Positions 17,877 to 27,095 of a DNA stretch of 64,000 nt are shown here, piece by piece. The position numbers were made by a program, and so were the translations under genes. Under the pieces are notes generated by a model that saw only the letters and a list, made by a program, of their open reading frames with translations, was not told the origin of the DNA and did not search any database. This DNA comes from Hydrogenophaga taeniospiralis (lineage in GTDB: Bacteria; Pseudomonadota; Gammaproteobacteria; Burkholderiales; Burkholderiaceae_C), in NCBI RefSeq assembly GCF_020510445.1, contig NZ_JAHBAG010000001.1, positions 1,774,501 through 1,838,500 on the forward strand. Direction: 5' to 3'. Numbering within the stretch: the stretch's first letter is position 1; each line of letters starts with the position of its first letter.

Positions 17877-19061
17877 TCAGCCCGCCTGCCCCATGGCCTG
17901 GCGGGCCAGCCAGTGCTTCAGCGGGCCCAGGCGGTCCACGCCCTGCATGCCCCAGTTGCGCAGGGACTGGATGCGGCTGTCGGTCTGGGCGAACAGGCCA
18001 AACAGACCGTCGGTCACCCAGGCCATGGCGTTCACATCGGCCTGCCGCGCGCGCTCGTAGCGCCGCAGCAGCTTCAGGTCGCCCAGCTCGCGCCAGTACT
18101 CGCGCTCGTGCAGCACGCGGGCCAACTCGGCGGCGTCGGCCAGGCCGACGTTGAGTCCTTGTCCGGCCAGCGGGTGCATGGCGTGGGCCGCGTCACCGGC
18201 CAACGCCACACCGCCTTGGGCGGTGCGGGCGATCCAGCGGGTGGCGCGGGCCAACTCCAATGGCCAGGCCTGGGCCGGGCTTTCCAGCTGCATCTCGCCC
18301 AGGGCCTGCCCACAACGTTCCTGCACCGCCTGCGCCAGGGCGTCCGGGGCAGCCGCCAGCCAGGCATCGGCCTGCTGTGTTTCCAATGACCAGACCAGCG
18401 CCACGGAGTTCCCCTGCGCGCCACCCAGCGGCAACAAAGCCATGATTTCGCCGTTGCGGAACCACTGGCGGGCCACGCCGCCGTGCGGTCGGGCGCAGCG
18501 CAGCCGGGTGGCCAGGGCCTTGTGGGGGTAGGGTCGCACCTCGAATTCCATGCCGAGCTCGGCGCGGGTCGCGCTGCGTTTGCCTTCGCAGATCACCGTG
18601 AGCGCGGCGGGCGGGGCCTCGCTCAGGCATTCGATGCCACCCTGGAAATGCACCGCGTGGGCCAGCCGCTGCTCCAGCGCCGGCACGTCCACGATCCAGG
18701 TCAGGGCGTCCGTGCCCTGGTCGGCGGCGCCAAAGCGCAGTTCGCCGTGGCCGTCGCCAAACACCTCCATGCCGGTCACCGGCGTGATCGCGGGCGGGGC
18801 GTCGGCCACGCTGGCGCCAGCGGGCGCGAGCGCATCCTCGGGCCATGCGCGCACCGAGCGCAGCAGATCGCGCGCGGCGGCGTTGAGCGCATAGGCCCGC
18901 ACGTCGCCGCCGCCGGTGGCCGGGCGCGACGGGGCACCGACCAGCGCCACCCGCAGGCGGTCGCGCGCCAGCAACAGGGCCAGGGTGTGTCCGACCACGC
19001 CACCGCCTCGGATGGTCACGTCAAAACGCCGGTGCGTGGAACGGGGGGAAGCTTGCGACAT
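17877..19061 (-). CDS. FAD-dependent monooxygenase of the UbiH/UbiF/COQ6 family
   Basis: A 394-residue flavoprotein of the ubiquinone-ring hydroxylase family. The N-terminal dinucleotide fold has GGGVVGHTLALLLARD. The middle segment TWIVDVPALEQRL corresponds to the family's substrate-side helix. The FAD-binding GALAGDAAHAMHP-type motif appears as ALAGDAAHAMHPLAGQGLN, followed by ADAAELARVL. Which ring position it hydroxylates (UbiH, UbiF or UbiI role) cannot be told from sequence. It reads in the same direction as dsbC and is divergent from the MOSC gene. Confidence 0.88.
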   Translation of the reverse strand: MSQASPRSTHRRFDVTIRGGGVVGHTLALLLARDRLRVALVGAPSRPATGGGDVRAYALNAAARDLLRSVRAWPEDALAPAGASVADAPPAITPVTGMEVFGDGHGELRFGAADQGTDALTWIVDVPALEQRLAHAVHFQGGIECLSEAPPAALTVICEGKRSATRAELGMEFEVRPYPHKALATRLRCARPHGGVARQWFRNGEIMALLPLGGAQGNSVALVWSLETQQADAWLAAAPDALAQAVQERCGQALGEMQLESPAQAWPLELARATRWIARTAQGGVALAGDAAHAMHPLAGQGLNVGLADAAELARVLHEREYWRELGDLKLLRRYERARQADVNAMAWVTDGLFGLFAQTDSRIQSLRNWGMQGVDRLGPLKHWLARQAMGQAG

Positions 19062-19145
19062 GGCTGGATTTTAGGAGCAGGGCACAATCTGGCCCCGCGA
19101 TGGCGGCGCAATGCCCTTGCCGCCCCGACAACCCTGGGTCCCGCC

Positions 19146-20039
19146 ATGATCGACACCTCTCCACCGGCCGATGTCCAGGCCACCATCGAACAGCTCTGGA
19201 TCTACCCGATCAAGTCCTGTGCCGGGATTTCGCTCACCGAGGCCGAACTCACCGAGACCGGGCTGGCCTACGACCGCTCCTGGATGGTGGTGGACGCCCA
19301 GGGCGATTTCGTCACCCAGCGCGAACTGCCGCGCATGGCGCTGATCCAGCCGGCCTTCAAGCTGGGCCAACTGGTGCTGCGCGCGCCCGGCATGCTGGCG
19401 TTGCACCTGGCGCTGGACGCGGCCGAGTCGCCGTTGCGCGTGCGGGTGTGGGGCGACACGGTGGACGCCTACGACATGGGCGAGGTGGCAGCGCAGTGGT
19501 TCAGCGACTTCCTGGGGCCGGACGCGCCGGCCGGTCTGAAACGCCTGCGCCTGGCGCGTTTCGACCCCGAGGTGCGCCGCCTGTGCAGCCTGAAATGGAC
19601 CGGCGGGCGCGAGGCCGTCACGCAGTTCGCCGATGGTTTTGGTCTGCTGGTGACCAGCAGCGCCTCGCTGGTCGAGCTCAATGCCCGGCTGGCGCAGGCC
19701 GGCCACGCGACGGTGGACGGGCGGCGCTTCCGGCCCAACATCGTGCTCGGTGGCCTGGAGGCGCACGACGAAGACCGGGTCGGCCCGATGCACATCACCA
19801 CCGCCGAGGGTGTGGCGGTGATCGAAACCGTGAAGCCCTGCGCGCGTTGTCCGATCCCCAACATCGATCCCGCCACCGCCGTCTCCAGCCCGGCGGTGGG
19901 CGACGCGCTGCAGACCTACCGCCAGGACCCGCGCATGGACGGCGCCATCACCTTCGGCATGAACGCCATTCCGCTCGAAGGCCACGGCCAATGGCTGCGC
20001 GTGGGGCAGGCGGTGCGGGCCGACTGGCGCTTCGACTGA
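19146..20039 (+). CDS. MOSC domain protein (YcbX/mARC-like)
   Basis: A 297-residue protein with the MOSC N-terminal beta-barrel domain (QLWIYPIKSCAGISLTEAEL, YDRSWMVVDAQGDFVTQRE) and a C-terminal MOSC domain. The MOSC cysteine expected to bind the molybdenum cofactor lies in VKPCARCPIPNIDPATA. Family members reduce N-hydroxylated compounds or ferry sulfur. No ferredoxin domain is fused, so an external reductase would be needed. The ATG at 19146 fits the family N-terminus; in-frame sequence upstream overlaps the ubiH-like gene on the other strand. Confidence 0.88.
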   Translation: MIDTSPPADVQATIEQLWIYPIKSCAGISLTEAELTETGLAYDRSWMVVDAQGDFVTQRELPRMALIQPAFKLGQLVLRAPGMLALHLALDAAESPLRVRVWGDTVDAYDMGEVAAQWFSDFLGPDAPAGLKRLRLARFDPEVRRLCSLKWTGGREAVTQFADGFGLLVTSSASLVELNARLAQAGHATVDGRRFRPNIVLGGLEAHDEDRVGPMHITTAEGVAVIETVKPCARCPIPNIDPATAVSSPAVGDALQTYRQDPRMDGAITFGMNAIPLEGHGQWLRVGQAVRADWRFD

Positions 20040-20138
20040 GGTTTTTGCCGGCCAGCGCGCCGCGCTCCGGTCGGGTGCGCAACGGGGCTCCACCACCGGG
20101 CCGCTTCTGGCCGGCGAGGCGCGCGACGGCCCGCCCTT

Positions 20139-20144
20139 TAAAAT
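20139..20144 (+). promoter_or_regulatory. Possible -10 element of ychF
   Basis: TAAAAT stands 34 bases before the ychF start in otherwise GC-rich sequence. I see no convincing -35 element at the right distance. Confidence 0.35.
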
Positions 20145-20177
20145 CCTGGGTTTCCCCCAGAATCTGAAAGCCCCGCC

Positions 20178-21269
20178 ATGAGCCTCCAATGCGGCATCGT
20201 GGGCCTGCCCAACGTCGGCAAGTCCACCCTTTTCAACGCGCTGACCAAAGCCGGCATCGCCGCCGAGAACTACCCCTTCTGCACCATCGAGCCCAACACC
20301 GGCGTGGTGGAGGTGCCCGATCCGCGGCTGGCGCAGCTGTCGGAGATCGTCAAGCCCGAGCGCGTGGTGCCGGCCATCGTCGAGTTCGTGGACATCGCCG
20401 GCCTGGTGGCCGGGGCCAGCACGGGTGAAGGCCTGGGCAACAAGTTTCTCGCGCACATCCGCGAAACCGACGCCATCGTCAACGTGGTGCGCTGCTTCGA
20501 AGACGACAACGTGATCCACGTCGCCAACAAGGTGGACCCGATCGCCGACATCGAGGTGATCCAGACCGAACTCTGTCTGGCCGATCTGGCCTCGGTGGAA
20601 AAAGCCATCCACCGCGTGAGCAAGACCGCGCGGTCGGGCGACAAGGAGTCGATCAAGCAGCTCGCCATTCTGGAAAAATGCCAGACCGCGCTGAACGACA
20701 CCCAGCCGGTGCGCACCATCGACTTCAGCAAGGAAGAGCAGGCGCAGCTCAAGCAGTTCTTCCTGATCACGGCCAAACCCGCCATGTTCGTGGCCAACGT
20801 GTCGGAAGACGGTTTCGAGAACAACCCGTTCCTGGACCGCCTGCGCGCCTTCGCCGAGAAACAGAACGCGCCCGTGGTGGCCATCTGCGCCAAGATTGAG
20901 GCCGAACTCTCCGAGATGGACGACGCCGACCGGCTGGAATTCCTCAAGGAGCTGGGTCAGGACGAACCTGGCCTGAACCGCCTGATCCGCGCGGCCTACA
21001 AGCTGCTGGGTCTGCAGACCTACTTCACCGCCGGTGTGAAGGAAGTGCGCGCCTGGACCATCCACGTCGGCGACACCGGCCCGCAGGCGGCCGGCGTGAT
21101 CCACACCGATTTCGAGAAGGGCTACATCCGCGCCCAGACCATCGCCTTCGACGACTTCATCGCCTACAAGGGCGAGCAGGGCGCGAAGGATGCCGGCAAG
21201 ATGCGCGCCGAAGGCAAGGACTACGTTGTCAAGGATGGCGACGTGATGAACTTCCTGTTCTCGTCCTGA
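20178..21269 (+). CDS. ychF: Redox-regulated ATPase/GTPase YchF (OLA1 family)
   Basis: A 363-residue Obg-superfamily P-loop protein that prefers ATP and binds ribosomes. G1 [15 protein letters not shown]3 [20 protein letters not shown], and the modified G4 NVSEDG in place of NKxD explain the relaxed base choice. A coiled-coil domain is in the middle, and a C-terminal TGS domain runs from [15 protein letters not shown] to the end. Length and every motif are standard. The next gene begins 8 bases downstream. Confidence 0.97.
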   Translation: MSLQCGIVGLPNVGKSTLFNALTKAGIAAENYPFCTIEPNTGVVEVPDPRLAQLSEIVKPERVVPAIVEFVDIAGLVAGASTGEGLGNKFLAHIRETDAIVNVVRCFEDDNVIHVANKVDPIADIEVIQTELCLADLASVEKAIHRVSKTARSGDKESIKQLAILEKCQTALNDTQPVRTIDFSKEEQAQLKQFFLITAKPAMFVANVSEDGFENNPFLDRLRAFAEKQNAPVVAICAKIEAELSEMDDADRLEFLKELGQDEPGLNRLIRAAYKLLGLQTYFTAGVKEVRAWTIHVGDTGPQAAGVIHTDFEKGYIRAQTIAFDDFIAYKGEQGAKDAGKMRAEGKDYVVKDGDVMNFLFSS

Positions 21270-21277
21270 ACGCGCCC

Positions 21278-22051
21278 ATGTCCGACACCGGCCGGTCCGA
21301 ACCCCAACGCCTGGCCAAACGCCTGGCCGCCCAACTGCCCTGTTCGCGCAGCGACGCCGAGCGCTACATCGCCGGGGGCTGGGTGCGCGTGGACGGCGTG
21401 GTGGTCGAAGAGCCCATGGCGCGGGTGCACGACGGCCAGACCGTGGCGCTGGACCCCAAGGCCAAGCTGGAATCGCTCGACTCCGTGACGCTGATCTGGC
21501 ACAAGCCCGCGGGCCGGGCGCTGCCGGATGGCTCGCCGCTGCCCGATGCGCTGGCGGCCGAGCTGTTCACCAGCCAGAACCGGTTCAAGGGCGACCGGTC
21601 GGGCGTGCGCCCGCTCAAGGCCCACCGCCACAAGCTGCTACCGGTGGCGCCCTTGTCCACCCCCATGAGCGGCCTGATGGTGTTCACCCAGAACCCTGGC
21701 GTGGCGCGCAAGATCTCGGACGAATCGGCGCAACTCGAACACGAGTGGCTGGTCGAGGTCGCGGCCGATCCCGAACTCGACGACGAAGCCCGGCGCGAGG
21801 CGGTGTTGAAGTCGATCGGCAAGGCCCTGTTTTTCGACGGCTGGAGCCTGCCTTCGGCGCGCGCGAGCTGGCAGAGCGAACACCGCCTGCGCCTGGCCAT
21901 CAAGGGCACGCGGCCGGGCCAGGTGGAGCACCTGTGTGAACGGGCGGGCCTGCAACTGGTGGCGGTTCGGCGCCTGCGCATGGGCCGGGTCGCGCTCGCG
22001 GGGTTGCCTGTGGGCGAGTGGCGCTACCTGCTGGGTTACGAACGTTTTTGA
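21278..22051 (+). CDS. RsuA/RluF-type pseudouridine synthase homologue lacking the catalytic aspartate
   Basis: A 257-residue protein with an N-terminal S4 RNA-binding domain (QLPCSRSDAERYIAGGWVRVDG) and a RsuA/RluF-like catalytic fold (WHKPAGR; the C-terminal segment QLVAVRRLRMGRVALAGLPVGEW). The motif that should read GRLDxxTxGLL is APLSTPMSGLM at 125-134. Position 127 is therefore serine instead of the catalytic aspartate (codon TCC near 21656). All known pseudouridine synthases need that aspartate, so this protein is probably an RNA-binding protein without synthase activity. It overlaps the convergent MFS gene by 16 bases. Confidence 0.85.
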   Translation: MSDTGRSEPQRLAKRLAAQLPCSRSDAERYIAGGWVRVDGVVVEEPMARVHDGQTVALDPKAKLESLDSVTLIWHKPAGRALPDGSPLPDALAAELFTSQNRFKGDRSGVRPLKAHRHKLLPVAPLSTPMSGLMVFTQNPGVARKISDESAQLEHEWLVEVAADPELDDEARREAVLKSIGKALFFDGWSLPSARASWQSEHRLRLAIKGTRPGQVEHLCERAGLQLVAVRRLRMGRVALAGLPVGEWRYLLGYERF

Positions 22052-23208
22052 AATCGGCTGGCCCAGACGCTCAGGGCCATCGCGAGGATCAGCACCACCA
22101 GCCCCACCTGGTGCAGGCGCAGCATGTGCCCTTGCGCGATCAGGAGGCCGCCCAGCGCGGCGCCCAGCGCCTGTCCACCGTACATGGCGGAGGTGTTGAG
22201 CGCGACCGTGGCCGGGGCCAGTGCCGGCGAGAGGTGGACCAGTCGGGCCTGCTGCGCCGAGTTGCAGGCGAAACAGCCCAGCGCCCAGGGCACCAGCACC
22301 AGCGCCTGTTGCCAGACGCCCGCTCGACCCAGCGGCCAGAACAGCAGGCTCAGCACCATGGCACCGAGCGTGAGCAACACGGCGCGCGCTGCGCCGATGC
22401 GGTCGATCCAGCGCGAAAGACCCACGTTGCCGGCCAGGCCAAAGGCGCCGAACCACAGGAACATCAGCGAGAGCGCTGCGCCGCCCAGGCCGAGGGTCTG
22501 GAGGAAATACGGTGCGAAGTAGGAAAACAACGCGAACTGGCCAAAGGCCGAGAGCAGCGTGACACCCACGGCGAGCATGAGCGACGCCGAGCCCAGGGCC
22601 TGCCCCCAGGCCTGGCGCGACAGCGCCGCCGGGCGGATGCCGTCGGGCATTTCGCGCCACACCCATGTGGCGCTGACCAGCGACATCAGGGCCACCAGAC
22701 CAAAGGCCCAGCGCCAGCCCAGCGTGCCGCCGATCCAGGCCGACAGCGGCATGCCCATGACGGACGCCACCGACCAGCCGAGGAAGACAAAGGTGATGGC
22801 GCGCCCGCGCTGGTGGGGCGGCACCAGCAGACCCACGCTGGCGGCGGCCTGTGGGGTGAAGACGGCGGGCGCGATCACCGCGAGCACCCGCAGCGGCAAC
22901 AGCGTGGCGTAGTTCGGGGCCAGCGCGCAGATGCCGGTCAGCAGGGCGTACCAGAGCAGCGAGAGCGTGAGCAGGCGCCGGCGGTCCCAGCCCGCCACGA
23001 GGGTGGCGAAGGCGGGTGCGCCCAGACCCATGAGGATGGCGGCTGCGGTGATGAGTTGACCGGCCTGCGGAATCGACACATTCAACGAGGCGCTGATGTC
23101 GTTGAGCGTGCCCGGCACCACCATGACGCCGGTGCCGATCACGAAGTTGCCCAGCATCAGGGCCCACAGGGCGCGGGGCAGGGGGGCTTCGGTGGGCGGA
23201 CGGGTCAT
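22036..23208 (-). CDS. MFS transporter, drug:H+ antiporter-1 like
   Basis: A 390-residue major facilitator protein with 12 predicted helices. The loop 2-3 motif is LVAGWDRRRLLTLSLLW. Helix 5 holds GWSVASVMGMPLSAWIGGTLGWRWAF, which is motif C of antiporters, and loop 8-9 is LSRWIDRIGAARAVL. These features fit an exporter of the DHA1 group; the substrate is unknown. The ATG at 23208 is the correct start. In-frame sequence runs far upstream across yqaA and dusB, but it is not coding. Confidence 0.9.
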   Translation of the reverse strand: MTRPPTEAPLPRALWALMLGNFVIGTGVMVVPGTLNDISASLNVSIPQAGQLITAAAILMGLGAPAFATLVAGWDRRRLLTLSLLWYALLTGICALAPNYATLLPLRVLAVIAPAVFTPQAAASVGLLVPPHQRGRAITFVFLGWSVASVMGMPLSAWIGGTLGWRWAFGLVALMSLVSATWVWREMPDGIRPAALSRQAWGQALGSASLMLAVGVTLLSAFGQFALFSYFAPYFLQTLGLGGAALSLMFLWFGAFGLAGNVGLSRWIDRIGAARAVLLTLGAMVLSLLFWPLGRAGVWQQALVLVPWALGCFACNSAQQARLVHLSPALAPATVALNTSAMYGGQALGAALGGLLIAQGHMLRLHQVGLVVLILAMALSVWASRFQKRS

Positions 23209-23267
23209 GGGTGTGGTGCGGCAGGGACAGGCGCAGTATCGACGCGATCGCGCCGGGAGCGCACGGC

Positions 23268-23747
23268 TCAGAGTCCCCCGGGGAACACCCAGACCAGGGC
23301 GACGGTCATGGTCAGGTAGCGCGCGAACTTGCCCACCGCCATCCAGGCCAGGCACGGCCAGAACGGCAGCTTGAGCCAGCCCGCAACGGCGCACAGCGGG
23401 TCGCCGACGCCGGGCAGCCACGACAGCAGGCAGGCCTTGGGGCCGAAGCGTTCCAGCCAGTCCACGGCGCGCAGGTGGGTGGGCGTGCCGTGGCGTGCTC
23501 TGTCCACCGCCTTGTGCGCGCCGTAACCCATCCACCAGCTCACCGCGCCACCCAGGGTATTGCCCGCTGTGGCCACCACAATGGCGGGCCAGAACAACTC
23601 CGGGTTGAGTTTGATGAGGGCGAACACCGCGGGTTCGGACCCCAGCGGCAGCAGCGTGGCCGAGACGAACGCCACCACGAAAATCGTGCCCAGACCGACT
23701 TCGGGCAGGGCCAGCAGGTGCAGCAGGGACAGGAGCCAGTCGGGCAT
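23268..23747 (-). CDS. yqaA: YqaA family (DedA/VTT-related) membrane protein
   Basis: A 159-residue inner-membrane protein. Three to four hydrophobic segments include GLGTIFVVAFVSATLLPLGSEPAVFAL and WPAIVVATAGNTLGGAVSWWMGYG. The family's signature arginine-glycine region is WLERFGPKACLLSWLPGVGDPLC. YqaA proteins belong to the VTT/SNARE-associated superfamily that includes DedA lipid flippases; the exact substrate here is unknown. The ATG at 23747 gives the standard N-terminus MPDWLLSLLHLL. It is divergent from dusB. Confidence 0.88.
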   Translation of the reverse strand: MPDWLLSLLHLLALPEVGLGTIFVVAFVSATLLPLGSEPAVFALIKLNPELFWPAIVVATAGNTLGGAVSWWMGYGAHKAVDRARHGTPTHLRAVDWLERFGPKACLLSWLPGVGDPLCAVAGWLKLPFWPCLAWMAVGKFARYLTMTVALVWVFPGGL

Positions 23748-23817
23748 GAAGCGGGTGTGAAAGCGGCCGGCGCCGCGGTGGGGCGAGAGGATATCGCCTG
23801 CTGAAAAAACAGGCAGA

Positions 23818-23823
23818 TACAAT
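23818..23823 (+). promoter_or_regulatory. Possible -10 element of dusB-fis
   Basis: TACAAT inside GATACAAT, about 72 bases before the dusB start. No clear -35 sequence is visible 16-18 bases upstream. Confidence 0.35.
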
Positions 23824-23895
23824 GCCCTTCCTTCCTGCCCGGAAAAGTCCGGCGCGCGGGCTTCCACCGCAGTTCCACCCGATTCTCCCACCGCC

Positions 23896-24936
23896 ATGCA
23901 ACTGGGTCCGTACACCCTGCCCAATGCCCTGTTCGTCGCGCCCATGGCGGGGGTGACGGACCGGCCGTTTCGCAAGCTCTGCAAACGGCTCGGGGCGGGC
24001 TACGCGGTGAGCGAAATGGTGACTTCGCGCCCGGACCTGCAGGACAGTCTGAAGACCTCGCGCCGCGCCGACCACAGCGGCGAGCCCGGGCCCATCGCGG
24101 TGCAGATCGCCGGCACCGACGCGGCCATGATGGCCGACGCCGCGCGCTACAACATCGACCGCGGCGCGCAGATCATCGACATCAACATGGGCTGCCCGGC
24201 CAAGAAGGTCTGCAACAAATGGGCCGGTTCTGCGTTGATGCAGGACGAGACCCTGGCGCTGGAGATCGTGCAAGCCGTGGTGGCCGCCGCCGCGCCGCAC
24301 GGTGTGCCGGTCACCCTCAAGATGCGCACCGGCTGGTGTGTCAACGGCCGGAACGCGCCGACCATCGCGCTGGCCGCTGAAGCCGCCGGGGTGCAGATGC
24401 TCACCGTGCATGGCCGCACCCGCGAACAGGGCTACAAGGGCGAAGCCGAACACGACACCGTGGCCCACATCAAGAGCCGGGTGCGCATCCCGGTGGTGGC
24501 CAACGGCGACATCACCAACCCGCAGAAGGCGCGCGAGGTGCTGCAGCGCACCGGCGCCGACGCGATCATGATCGGCCGTGCCGCGCAGGGCCGGCCCTGG
24601 ATCTTCCGCGAGATCGCGCACTATCTGGCCACCGGTGAAGAACTGCCGCCGCCCGACCTGCTGGAGGTCAAGGCCTGGCTGCTCGATCACCTGGAAGACC
24701 ACTACAGCCTGTACGGCGAATTCACCGGCGTGCGCAGCGCGCGCAAGCACCTGGGCTGGTACGCGCAGGCGCTGCCCTTGCCCAGCGGCGCGGCCGCGCT
24801 GTTCCGCGGGCACATCAACACCCTGGCGAGCGCGCAGGCACAACTGGCCTGCGTGCGCGACAGCTTCGATGCCTGGGCCGCCGCCGGAACCGACGAGACA
24901 ACCCCCCAAGAAGAAAACTGGAAACTGGCCGCATGA
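23896..24936 (+). CDS. dusB: tRNA-dihydrouridine synthase DusB
   Basis: FMN-dependent enzyme of 346 residues that reduces uridine in the D-loop of tRNAs. The FMN-barrel motifs are in order: APMAGVTDRPFRKLCKRLGA, the catalytic cysteine in DINMGCPAKKVCNKWAGSAL, LKMRTGW, TVHGRTREQGYKG, and VVANGDITNPQKA. It is followed by fis with a 4-base overlap (ATGA), the same dusB-fis pairing as in E. coli, where the two are co-transcribed. Confidence 0.97.
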   Translation: MQLGPYTLPNALFVAPMAGVTDRPFRKLCKRLGAGYAVSEMVTSRPDLQDSLKTSRRADHSGEPGPIAVQIAGTDAAMMADAARYNIDRGAQIIDINMGCPAKKVCNKWAGSALMQDETLALEIVQAVVAAAAPHGVPVTLKMRTGWCVNGRNAPTIALAAEAAGVQMLTVHGRTREQGYKGEAEHDTVAHIKSRVRIPVVANGDITNPQKAREVLQRTGADAIMIGRAAQGRPWIFREIAHYLATGEELPPPDLLEVKAWLLDHLEDHYSLYGEFTGVRSARKHLGWYAQALPLPSGAAALFRGHINTLASAQAQLACVRDSFDAWAAAGTDETTPQEENWKLAA

Positions 24937-25169
24937 GCAACCACAACCTGCACGACTGTGTTCGTGCCAGCCTGGAAGACTATTTCCGCGATCTCAACGG
25001 CACTGACCCGGCCGGCCTGCACGACATGCTGGTCAAGGCGGTCGAAAAGCCCTTGCTCGAAGTCGTGATGCAGCAGTCGCAGAACAACCAGTCGCGCGCC
25101 GCGCAATGGCTGGGCCTGAACCGCAACACCCTGCGCAAGAAGCTGCTGGAGCACAAGCTGATTGATTGA
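24933..25169 (+). CDS. fis: DNA-binding protein Fis
   Basis: A 78-residue nucleoid protein that bends DNA and controls rRNA and many other promoters. The C-terminal helix-turn-helix NNQSRAAQWLGLNRNTLRKKLLEHK is the canonical Fis recognition unit. The N-terminal arm (LEDYFRDLNGTD) is shorter than in E. coli (98 residues), as is normal in Betaproteobacteria. It overlaps dusB. Confidence 0.96.
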   Translation: MSNHNLHDCVRASLEDYFRDLNGTDPAGLHDMLVKAVEKPLLEVVMQQSQNNQSRAAQWLGLNRNTLRKKLLEHKLID

Positions 25170-25177
25170 TTGCGAAA

Positions 25178-25260
25178 CACCCCCGCAGCGCTTTGCGCTA
25201 CCCCCTCAAGGGGGCAACACCAGCGGCCCGGCGAAGCCGGTTCCGCGGTGTTCCCCGGTT
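25178..25260. repeat. Comamonadaceae-type GC-rich intergenic repeat
   Basis: Between fis and purH lies an element with CCCCCT-CA-AGGGGG at its centre (25201-25214) and further short complementary GC arms on both sides (AGCGC/GCGCT; CCGCGG). The CCCCCTC(A)AGGGGGC core recurs at 40156-40170 and 40239-40254. This looks like one family of dispersed intergenic repeats. It may end the fis transcript, but it has no T-run. Confidence 0.55.
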
Positions 25261-25339
25261 GGGGCTGTTGCAAGCGGTGCGGGGCACGCTCCGGTGTGAT
25301 GTAAAACCGATTTGAAACTTCCCCCACCCAAAGCTCCCT

Positions 25340-26938
25340 ATGCGCGCACTCATCTCCGTCTCCGACAAGACCGGCATCGTCGAACTGGCCCAGACCCTGC
25401 ACGGCCTGGGCGTGTCCCTCATCTCCACCGGCGGTACCGCCAAGCTGCTGGCCGACAAGGGCCTGCCGGTCACCGAAGTGGCCGAAGTCACGGCCTTTCC
25501 CGAGATGCTGGACGGCCGCGTCAAGACCCTGCACCCCAAGGTGCACGGCGGCCTGCTGGCGCGCCGCGATGTGCCCGAGCACATGGCGGCCTTGAAGACG
25601 CACGGCATCGACACCATCGACCTGCTGATCGTCAACCTCTACCCGTTCGAGGCCACCGTGGCCAAGCCAGGCTGCACGCTGGAAGACGCGATCGAGAACA
25701 TCGACATCGGCGGCCCGGCCATGGTGCGCAGCGCGGCCAAGAACTGGAAGGACGTGGGCGTGGTGACCGACGCCAGCCAATACGCCGCCGTGGTGGCCGA
25801 ACTCAAGGCCAGCGGAAAACTCAGCGACAAGCTGCGTTTTGAACTGTCCGTGGCCGCGTTCAACCGGATCGCCCAATACGACGGCGCGATCAGCGACTAC
25901 CTCTCCAGCGTGAAGTTCGAAGAAGACAAGCTGGGCGAGTCCTACGTGCCCGAGCGTGCCCTGTTCGCCGGCCAGTCCAACGGCCATTTCATCAAGGTGC
26001 AGGACCTGCGCTACGGTGAAAACAGCCACCAGCAGGCCGCGCTGTACCGCGACCTCTACCCCGCGCCCGGCTCGCTGGTGACGGGCGTGCAACTGCAGGG
26101 CAAGGAACTGAGCTACAACAACATCGCCGACGCCGATGCGGCCTGGGAATGCGTCAAGAGCTTTGACACCCCGGCCTGCGTGATCGTCAAGCACGCGAAC
26201 CCCTGCGGCGTGGCCGTGGGAGCCAACGCTTTTGAAGCCTATTCCAAGGCCTTCCAGACCGACCCCACCAGCGCCTTCGGCGGCATCATCGCCTTCAACC
26301 GCCCGGTGGACAAAGCCGCGGCCGAGGCCGTGAGCAAGCAGTTCGTGGAGGTGCTGATGGCGCCCGACTTCAGTGCCGACGCACTGGAGATCTTCAAGGC
26401 CAAGGTCAATGTGCGTCTGATGAAGATCGCCTTGCCCGCCGGCGGCAAGACCGACTGGGAGCAGGGCCGCAACGCCATCGAGTCCAAGCGTGTGGGGTCG
26501 GGCCTGCTGCTGCAGACCGCCGACAACCACGAACTGGCACTGGCCGATCTGAAGGTGGTGACCGTCAAACAACCGACGCCCGAAGAACTGCAGGACCTGA
26601 TGTTCGCGTGGAAGGTGGCGAAATTCGTGAAGTCCAATGCCATCGTGTTCTGCAAGAACGGCATGACCATGGGCGTGGGCGCCGGCCAGATGAGCCGCCT
26701 GGATTCGGCCCGCATCGCCAGCATCAAGGCCGAACACGCCCAGCTGAGCCTGCAGGGCACGGCCGTGGCGAGCGACGCCTTCTTCCCGTTCCGCGACGGT
26801 CTGGACGTGGTGGTGGACGCGGGCGCGACCTGCGTCATCCAGCCCGGCGGCTCGATGCGCGATCAGGAAGTGATCGACGCGGCCAACGAGCGTGGTGTGG
26901 TGATGGTCTATTCGGGCGTGCGCCACTTCCGTCATTGA
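25340..26938 (+). CDS. purH: Bifunctional AICAR transformylase/IMP cyclohydrolase PurH
   Basis: Carries out the last two steps of de novo purine synthesis, formylation of AICAR and ring closure to IMP. It has 532 residues, the usual length. The N-terminal MGS-like cyclohydrolase domain begins [18 protein letters not shown] and contains STGGTAKLL and the [19 protein letters not shown] motif. The transformylase domain includes [25 protein letters not shown] and [12 protein letters not shown]. The gene stands alone and ends before the 600-base repeat-filled spacer. Confidence 0.97.
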   Translation: MRALISVSDKTGIVELAQTLHGLGVSLISTGGTAKLLADKGLPVTEVAEVTAFPEMLDGRVKTLHPKVHGGLLARRDVPEHMAALKTHGIDTIDLLIVNLYPFEATVAKPGCTLEDAIENIDIGGPAMVRSAAKNWKDVGVVTDASQYAAVVAELKASGKLSDKLRFELSVAAFNRIAQYDGAISDYLSSVKFEEDKLGESYVPERALFAGQSNGHFIKVQDLRYGENSHQQAALYRDLYPAPGSLVTGVQLQGKELSYNNIADADAAWECVKSFDTPACVIVKHANPCGVAVGANAFEAYSKAFQTDPTSAFGGIIAFNRPVDKAAAEAVSKQFVEVLMAPDFSADALEIFKAKVNVRLMKIALPAGGKTDWEQGRNAIESKRVGSGLLLQTADNHELALADLKVVTVKQPTPEELQDLMFAWKVAKFVKSNAIVFCKNGMTMGVGAGQMSRLDSARIASIKAEHAQLSLQGTAVASDAFFPFRDGLDVVVDAGATCVIQPGGSMRDQEVIDAANERGVVMVYSGVRHFRH

Positions 26939-26970
26939 ACCATCGGGCGCTTCGTGAGAAGTGCCTTGCT

Positions 26971-26991
26971 CCCTCTCCCCCTGGGAGAGGG
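26971..26991. repeat. REP-like palindrome after purH
   Basis: CCCTCTCCC-CCT-GGGAGAGGG forms a perfect 9-base stem with a 3-base loop and is followed by GTTGGGGTGAGGG. The same motif is a common dispersed palindrome in Proteobacteria (general knowledge). It lies 33 bases past the purH stop and may act as a stabiliser or weak terminator. A T-rich stretch follows near 27017-27030. The rest of the spacer up to 27095 shows nothing I can identify. Confidence 0.6.
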
Positions 26992-27095
26992 TTGGGGTGA
27001 GGGCTCTTCGGAGTCCTTTTCTTTTTCTGCGGCGGTTTCTCAAGTGTGGGGCTTCTCGCCTGCACGGTGGGAGGGCAGGGGGTCGGGGCATCCGC

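Noticed and set aside
23209..24909. N-terminal extension of the MFS gene to 957 codons
   Set aside because: The extra part crosses yqaA and dusB antisense or out of frame and has no membrane segments. The real start is the ATG at 23208.
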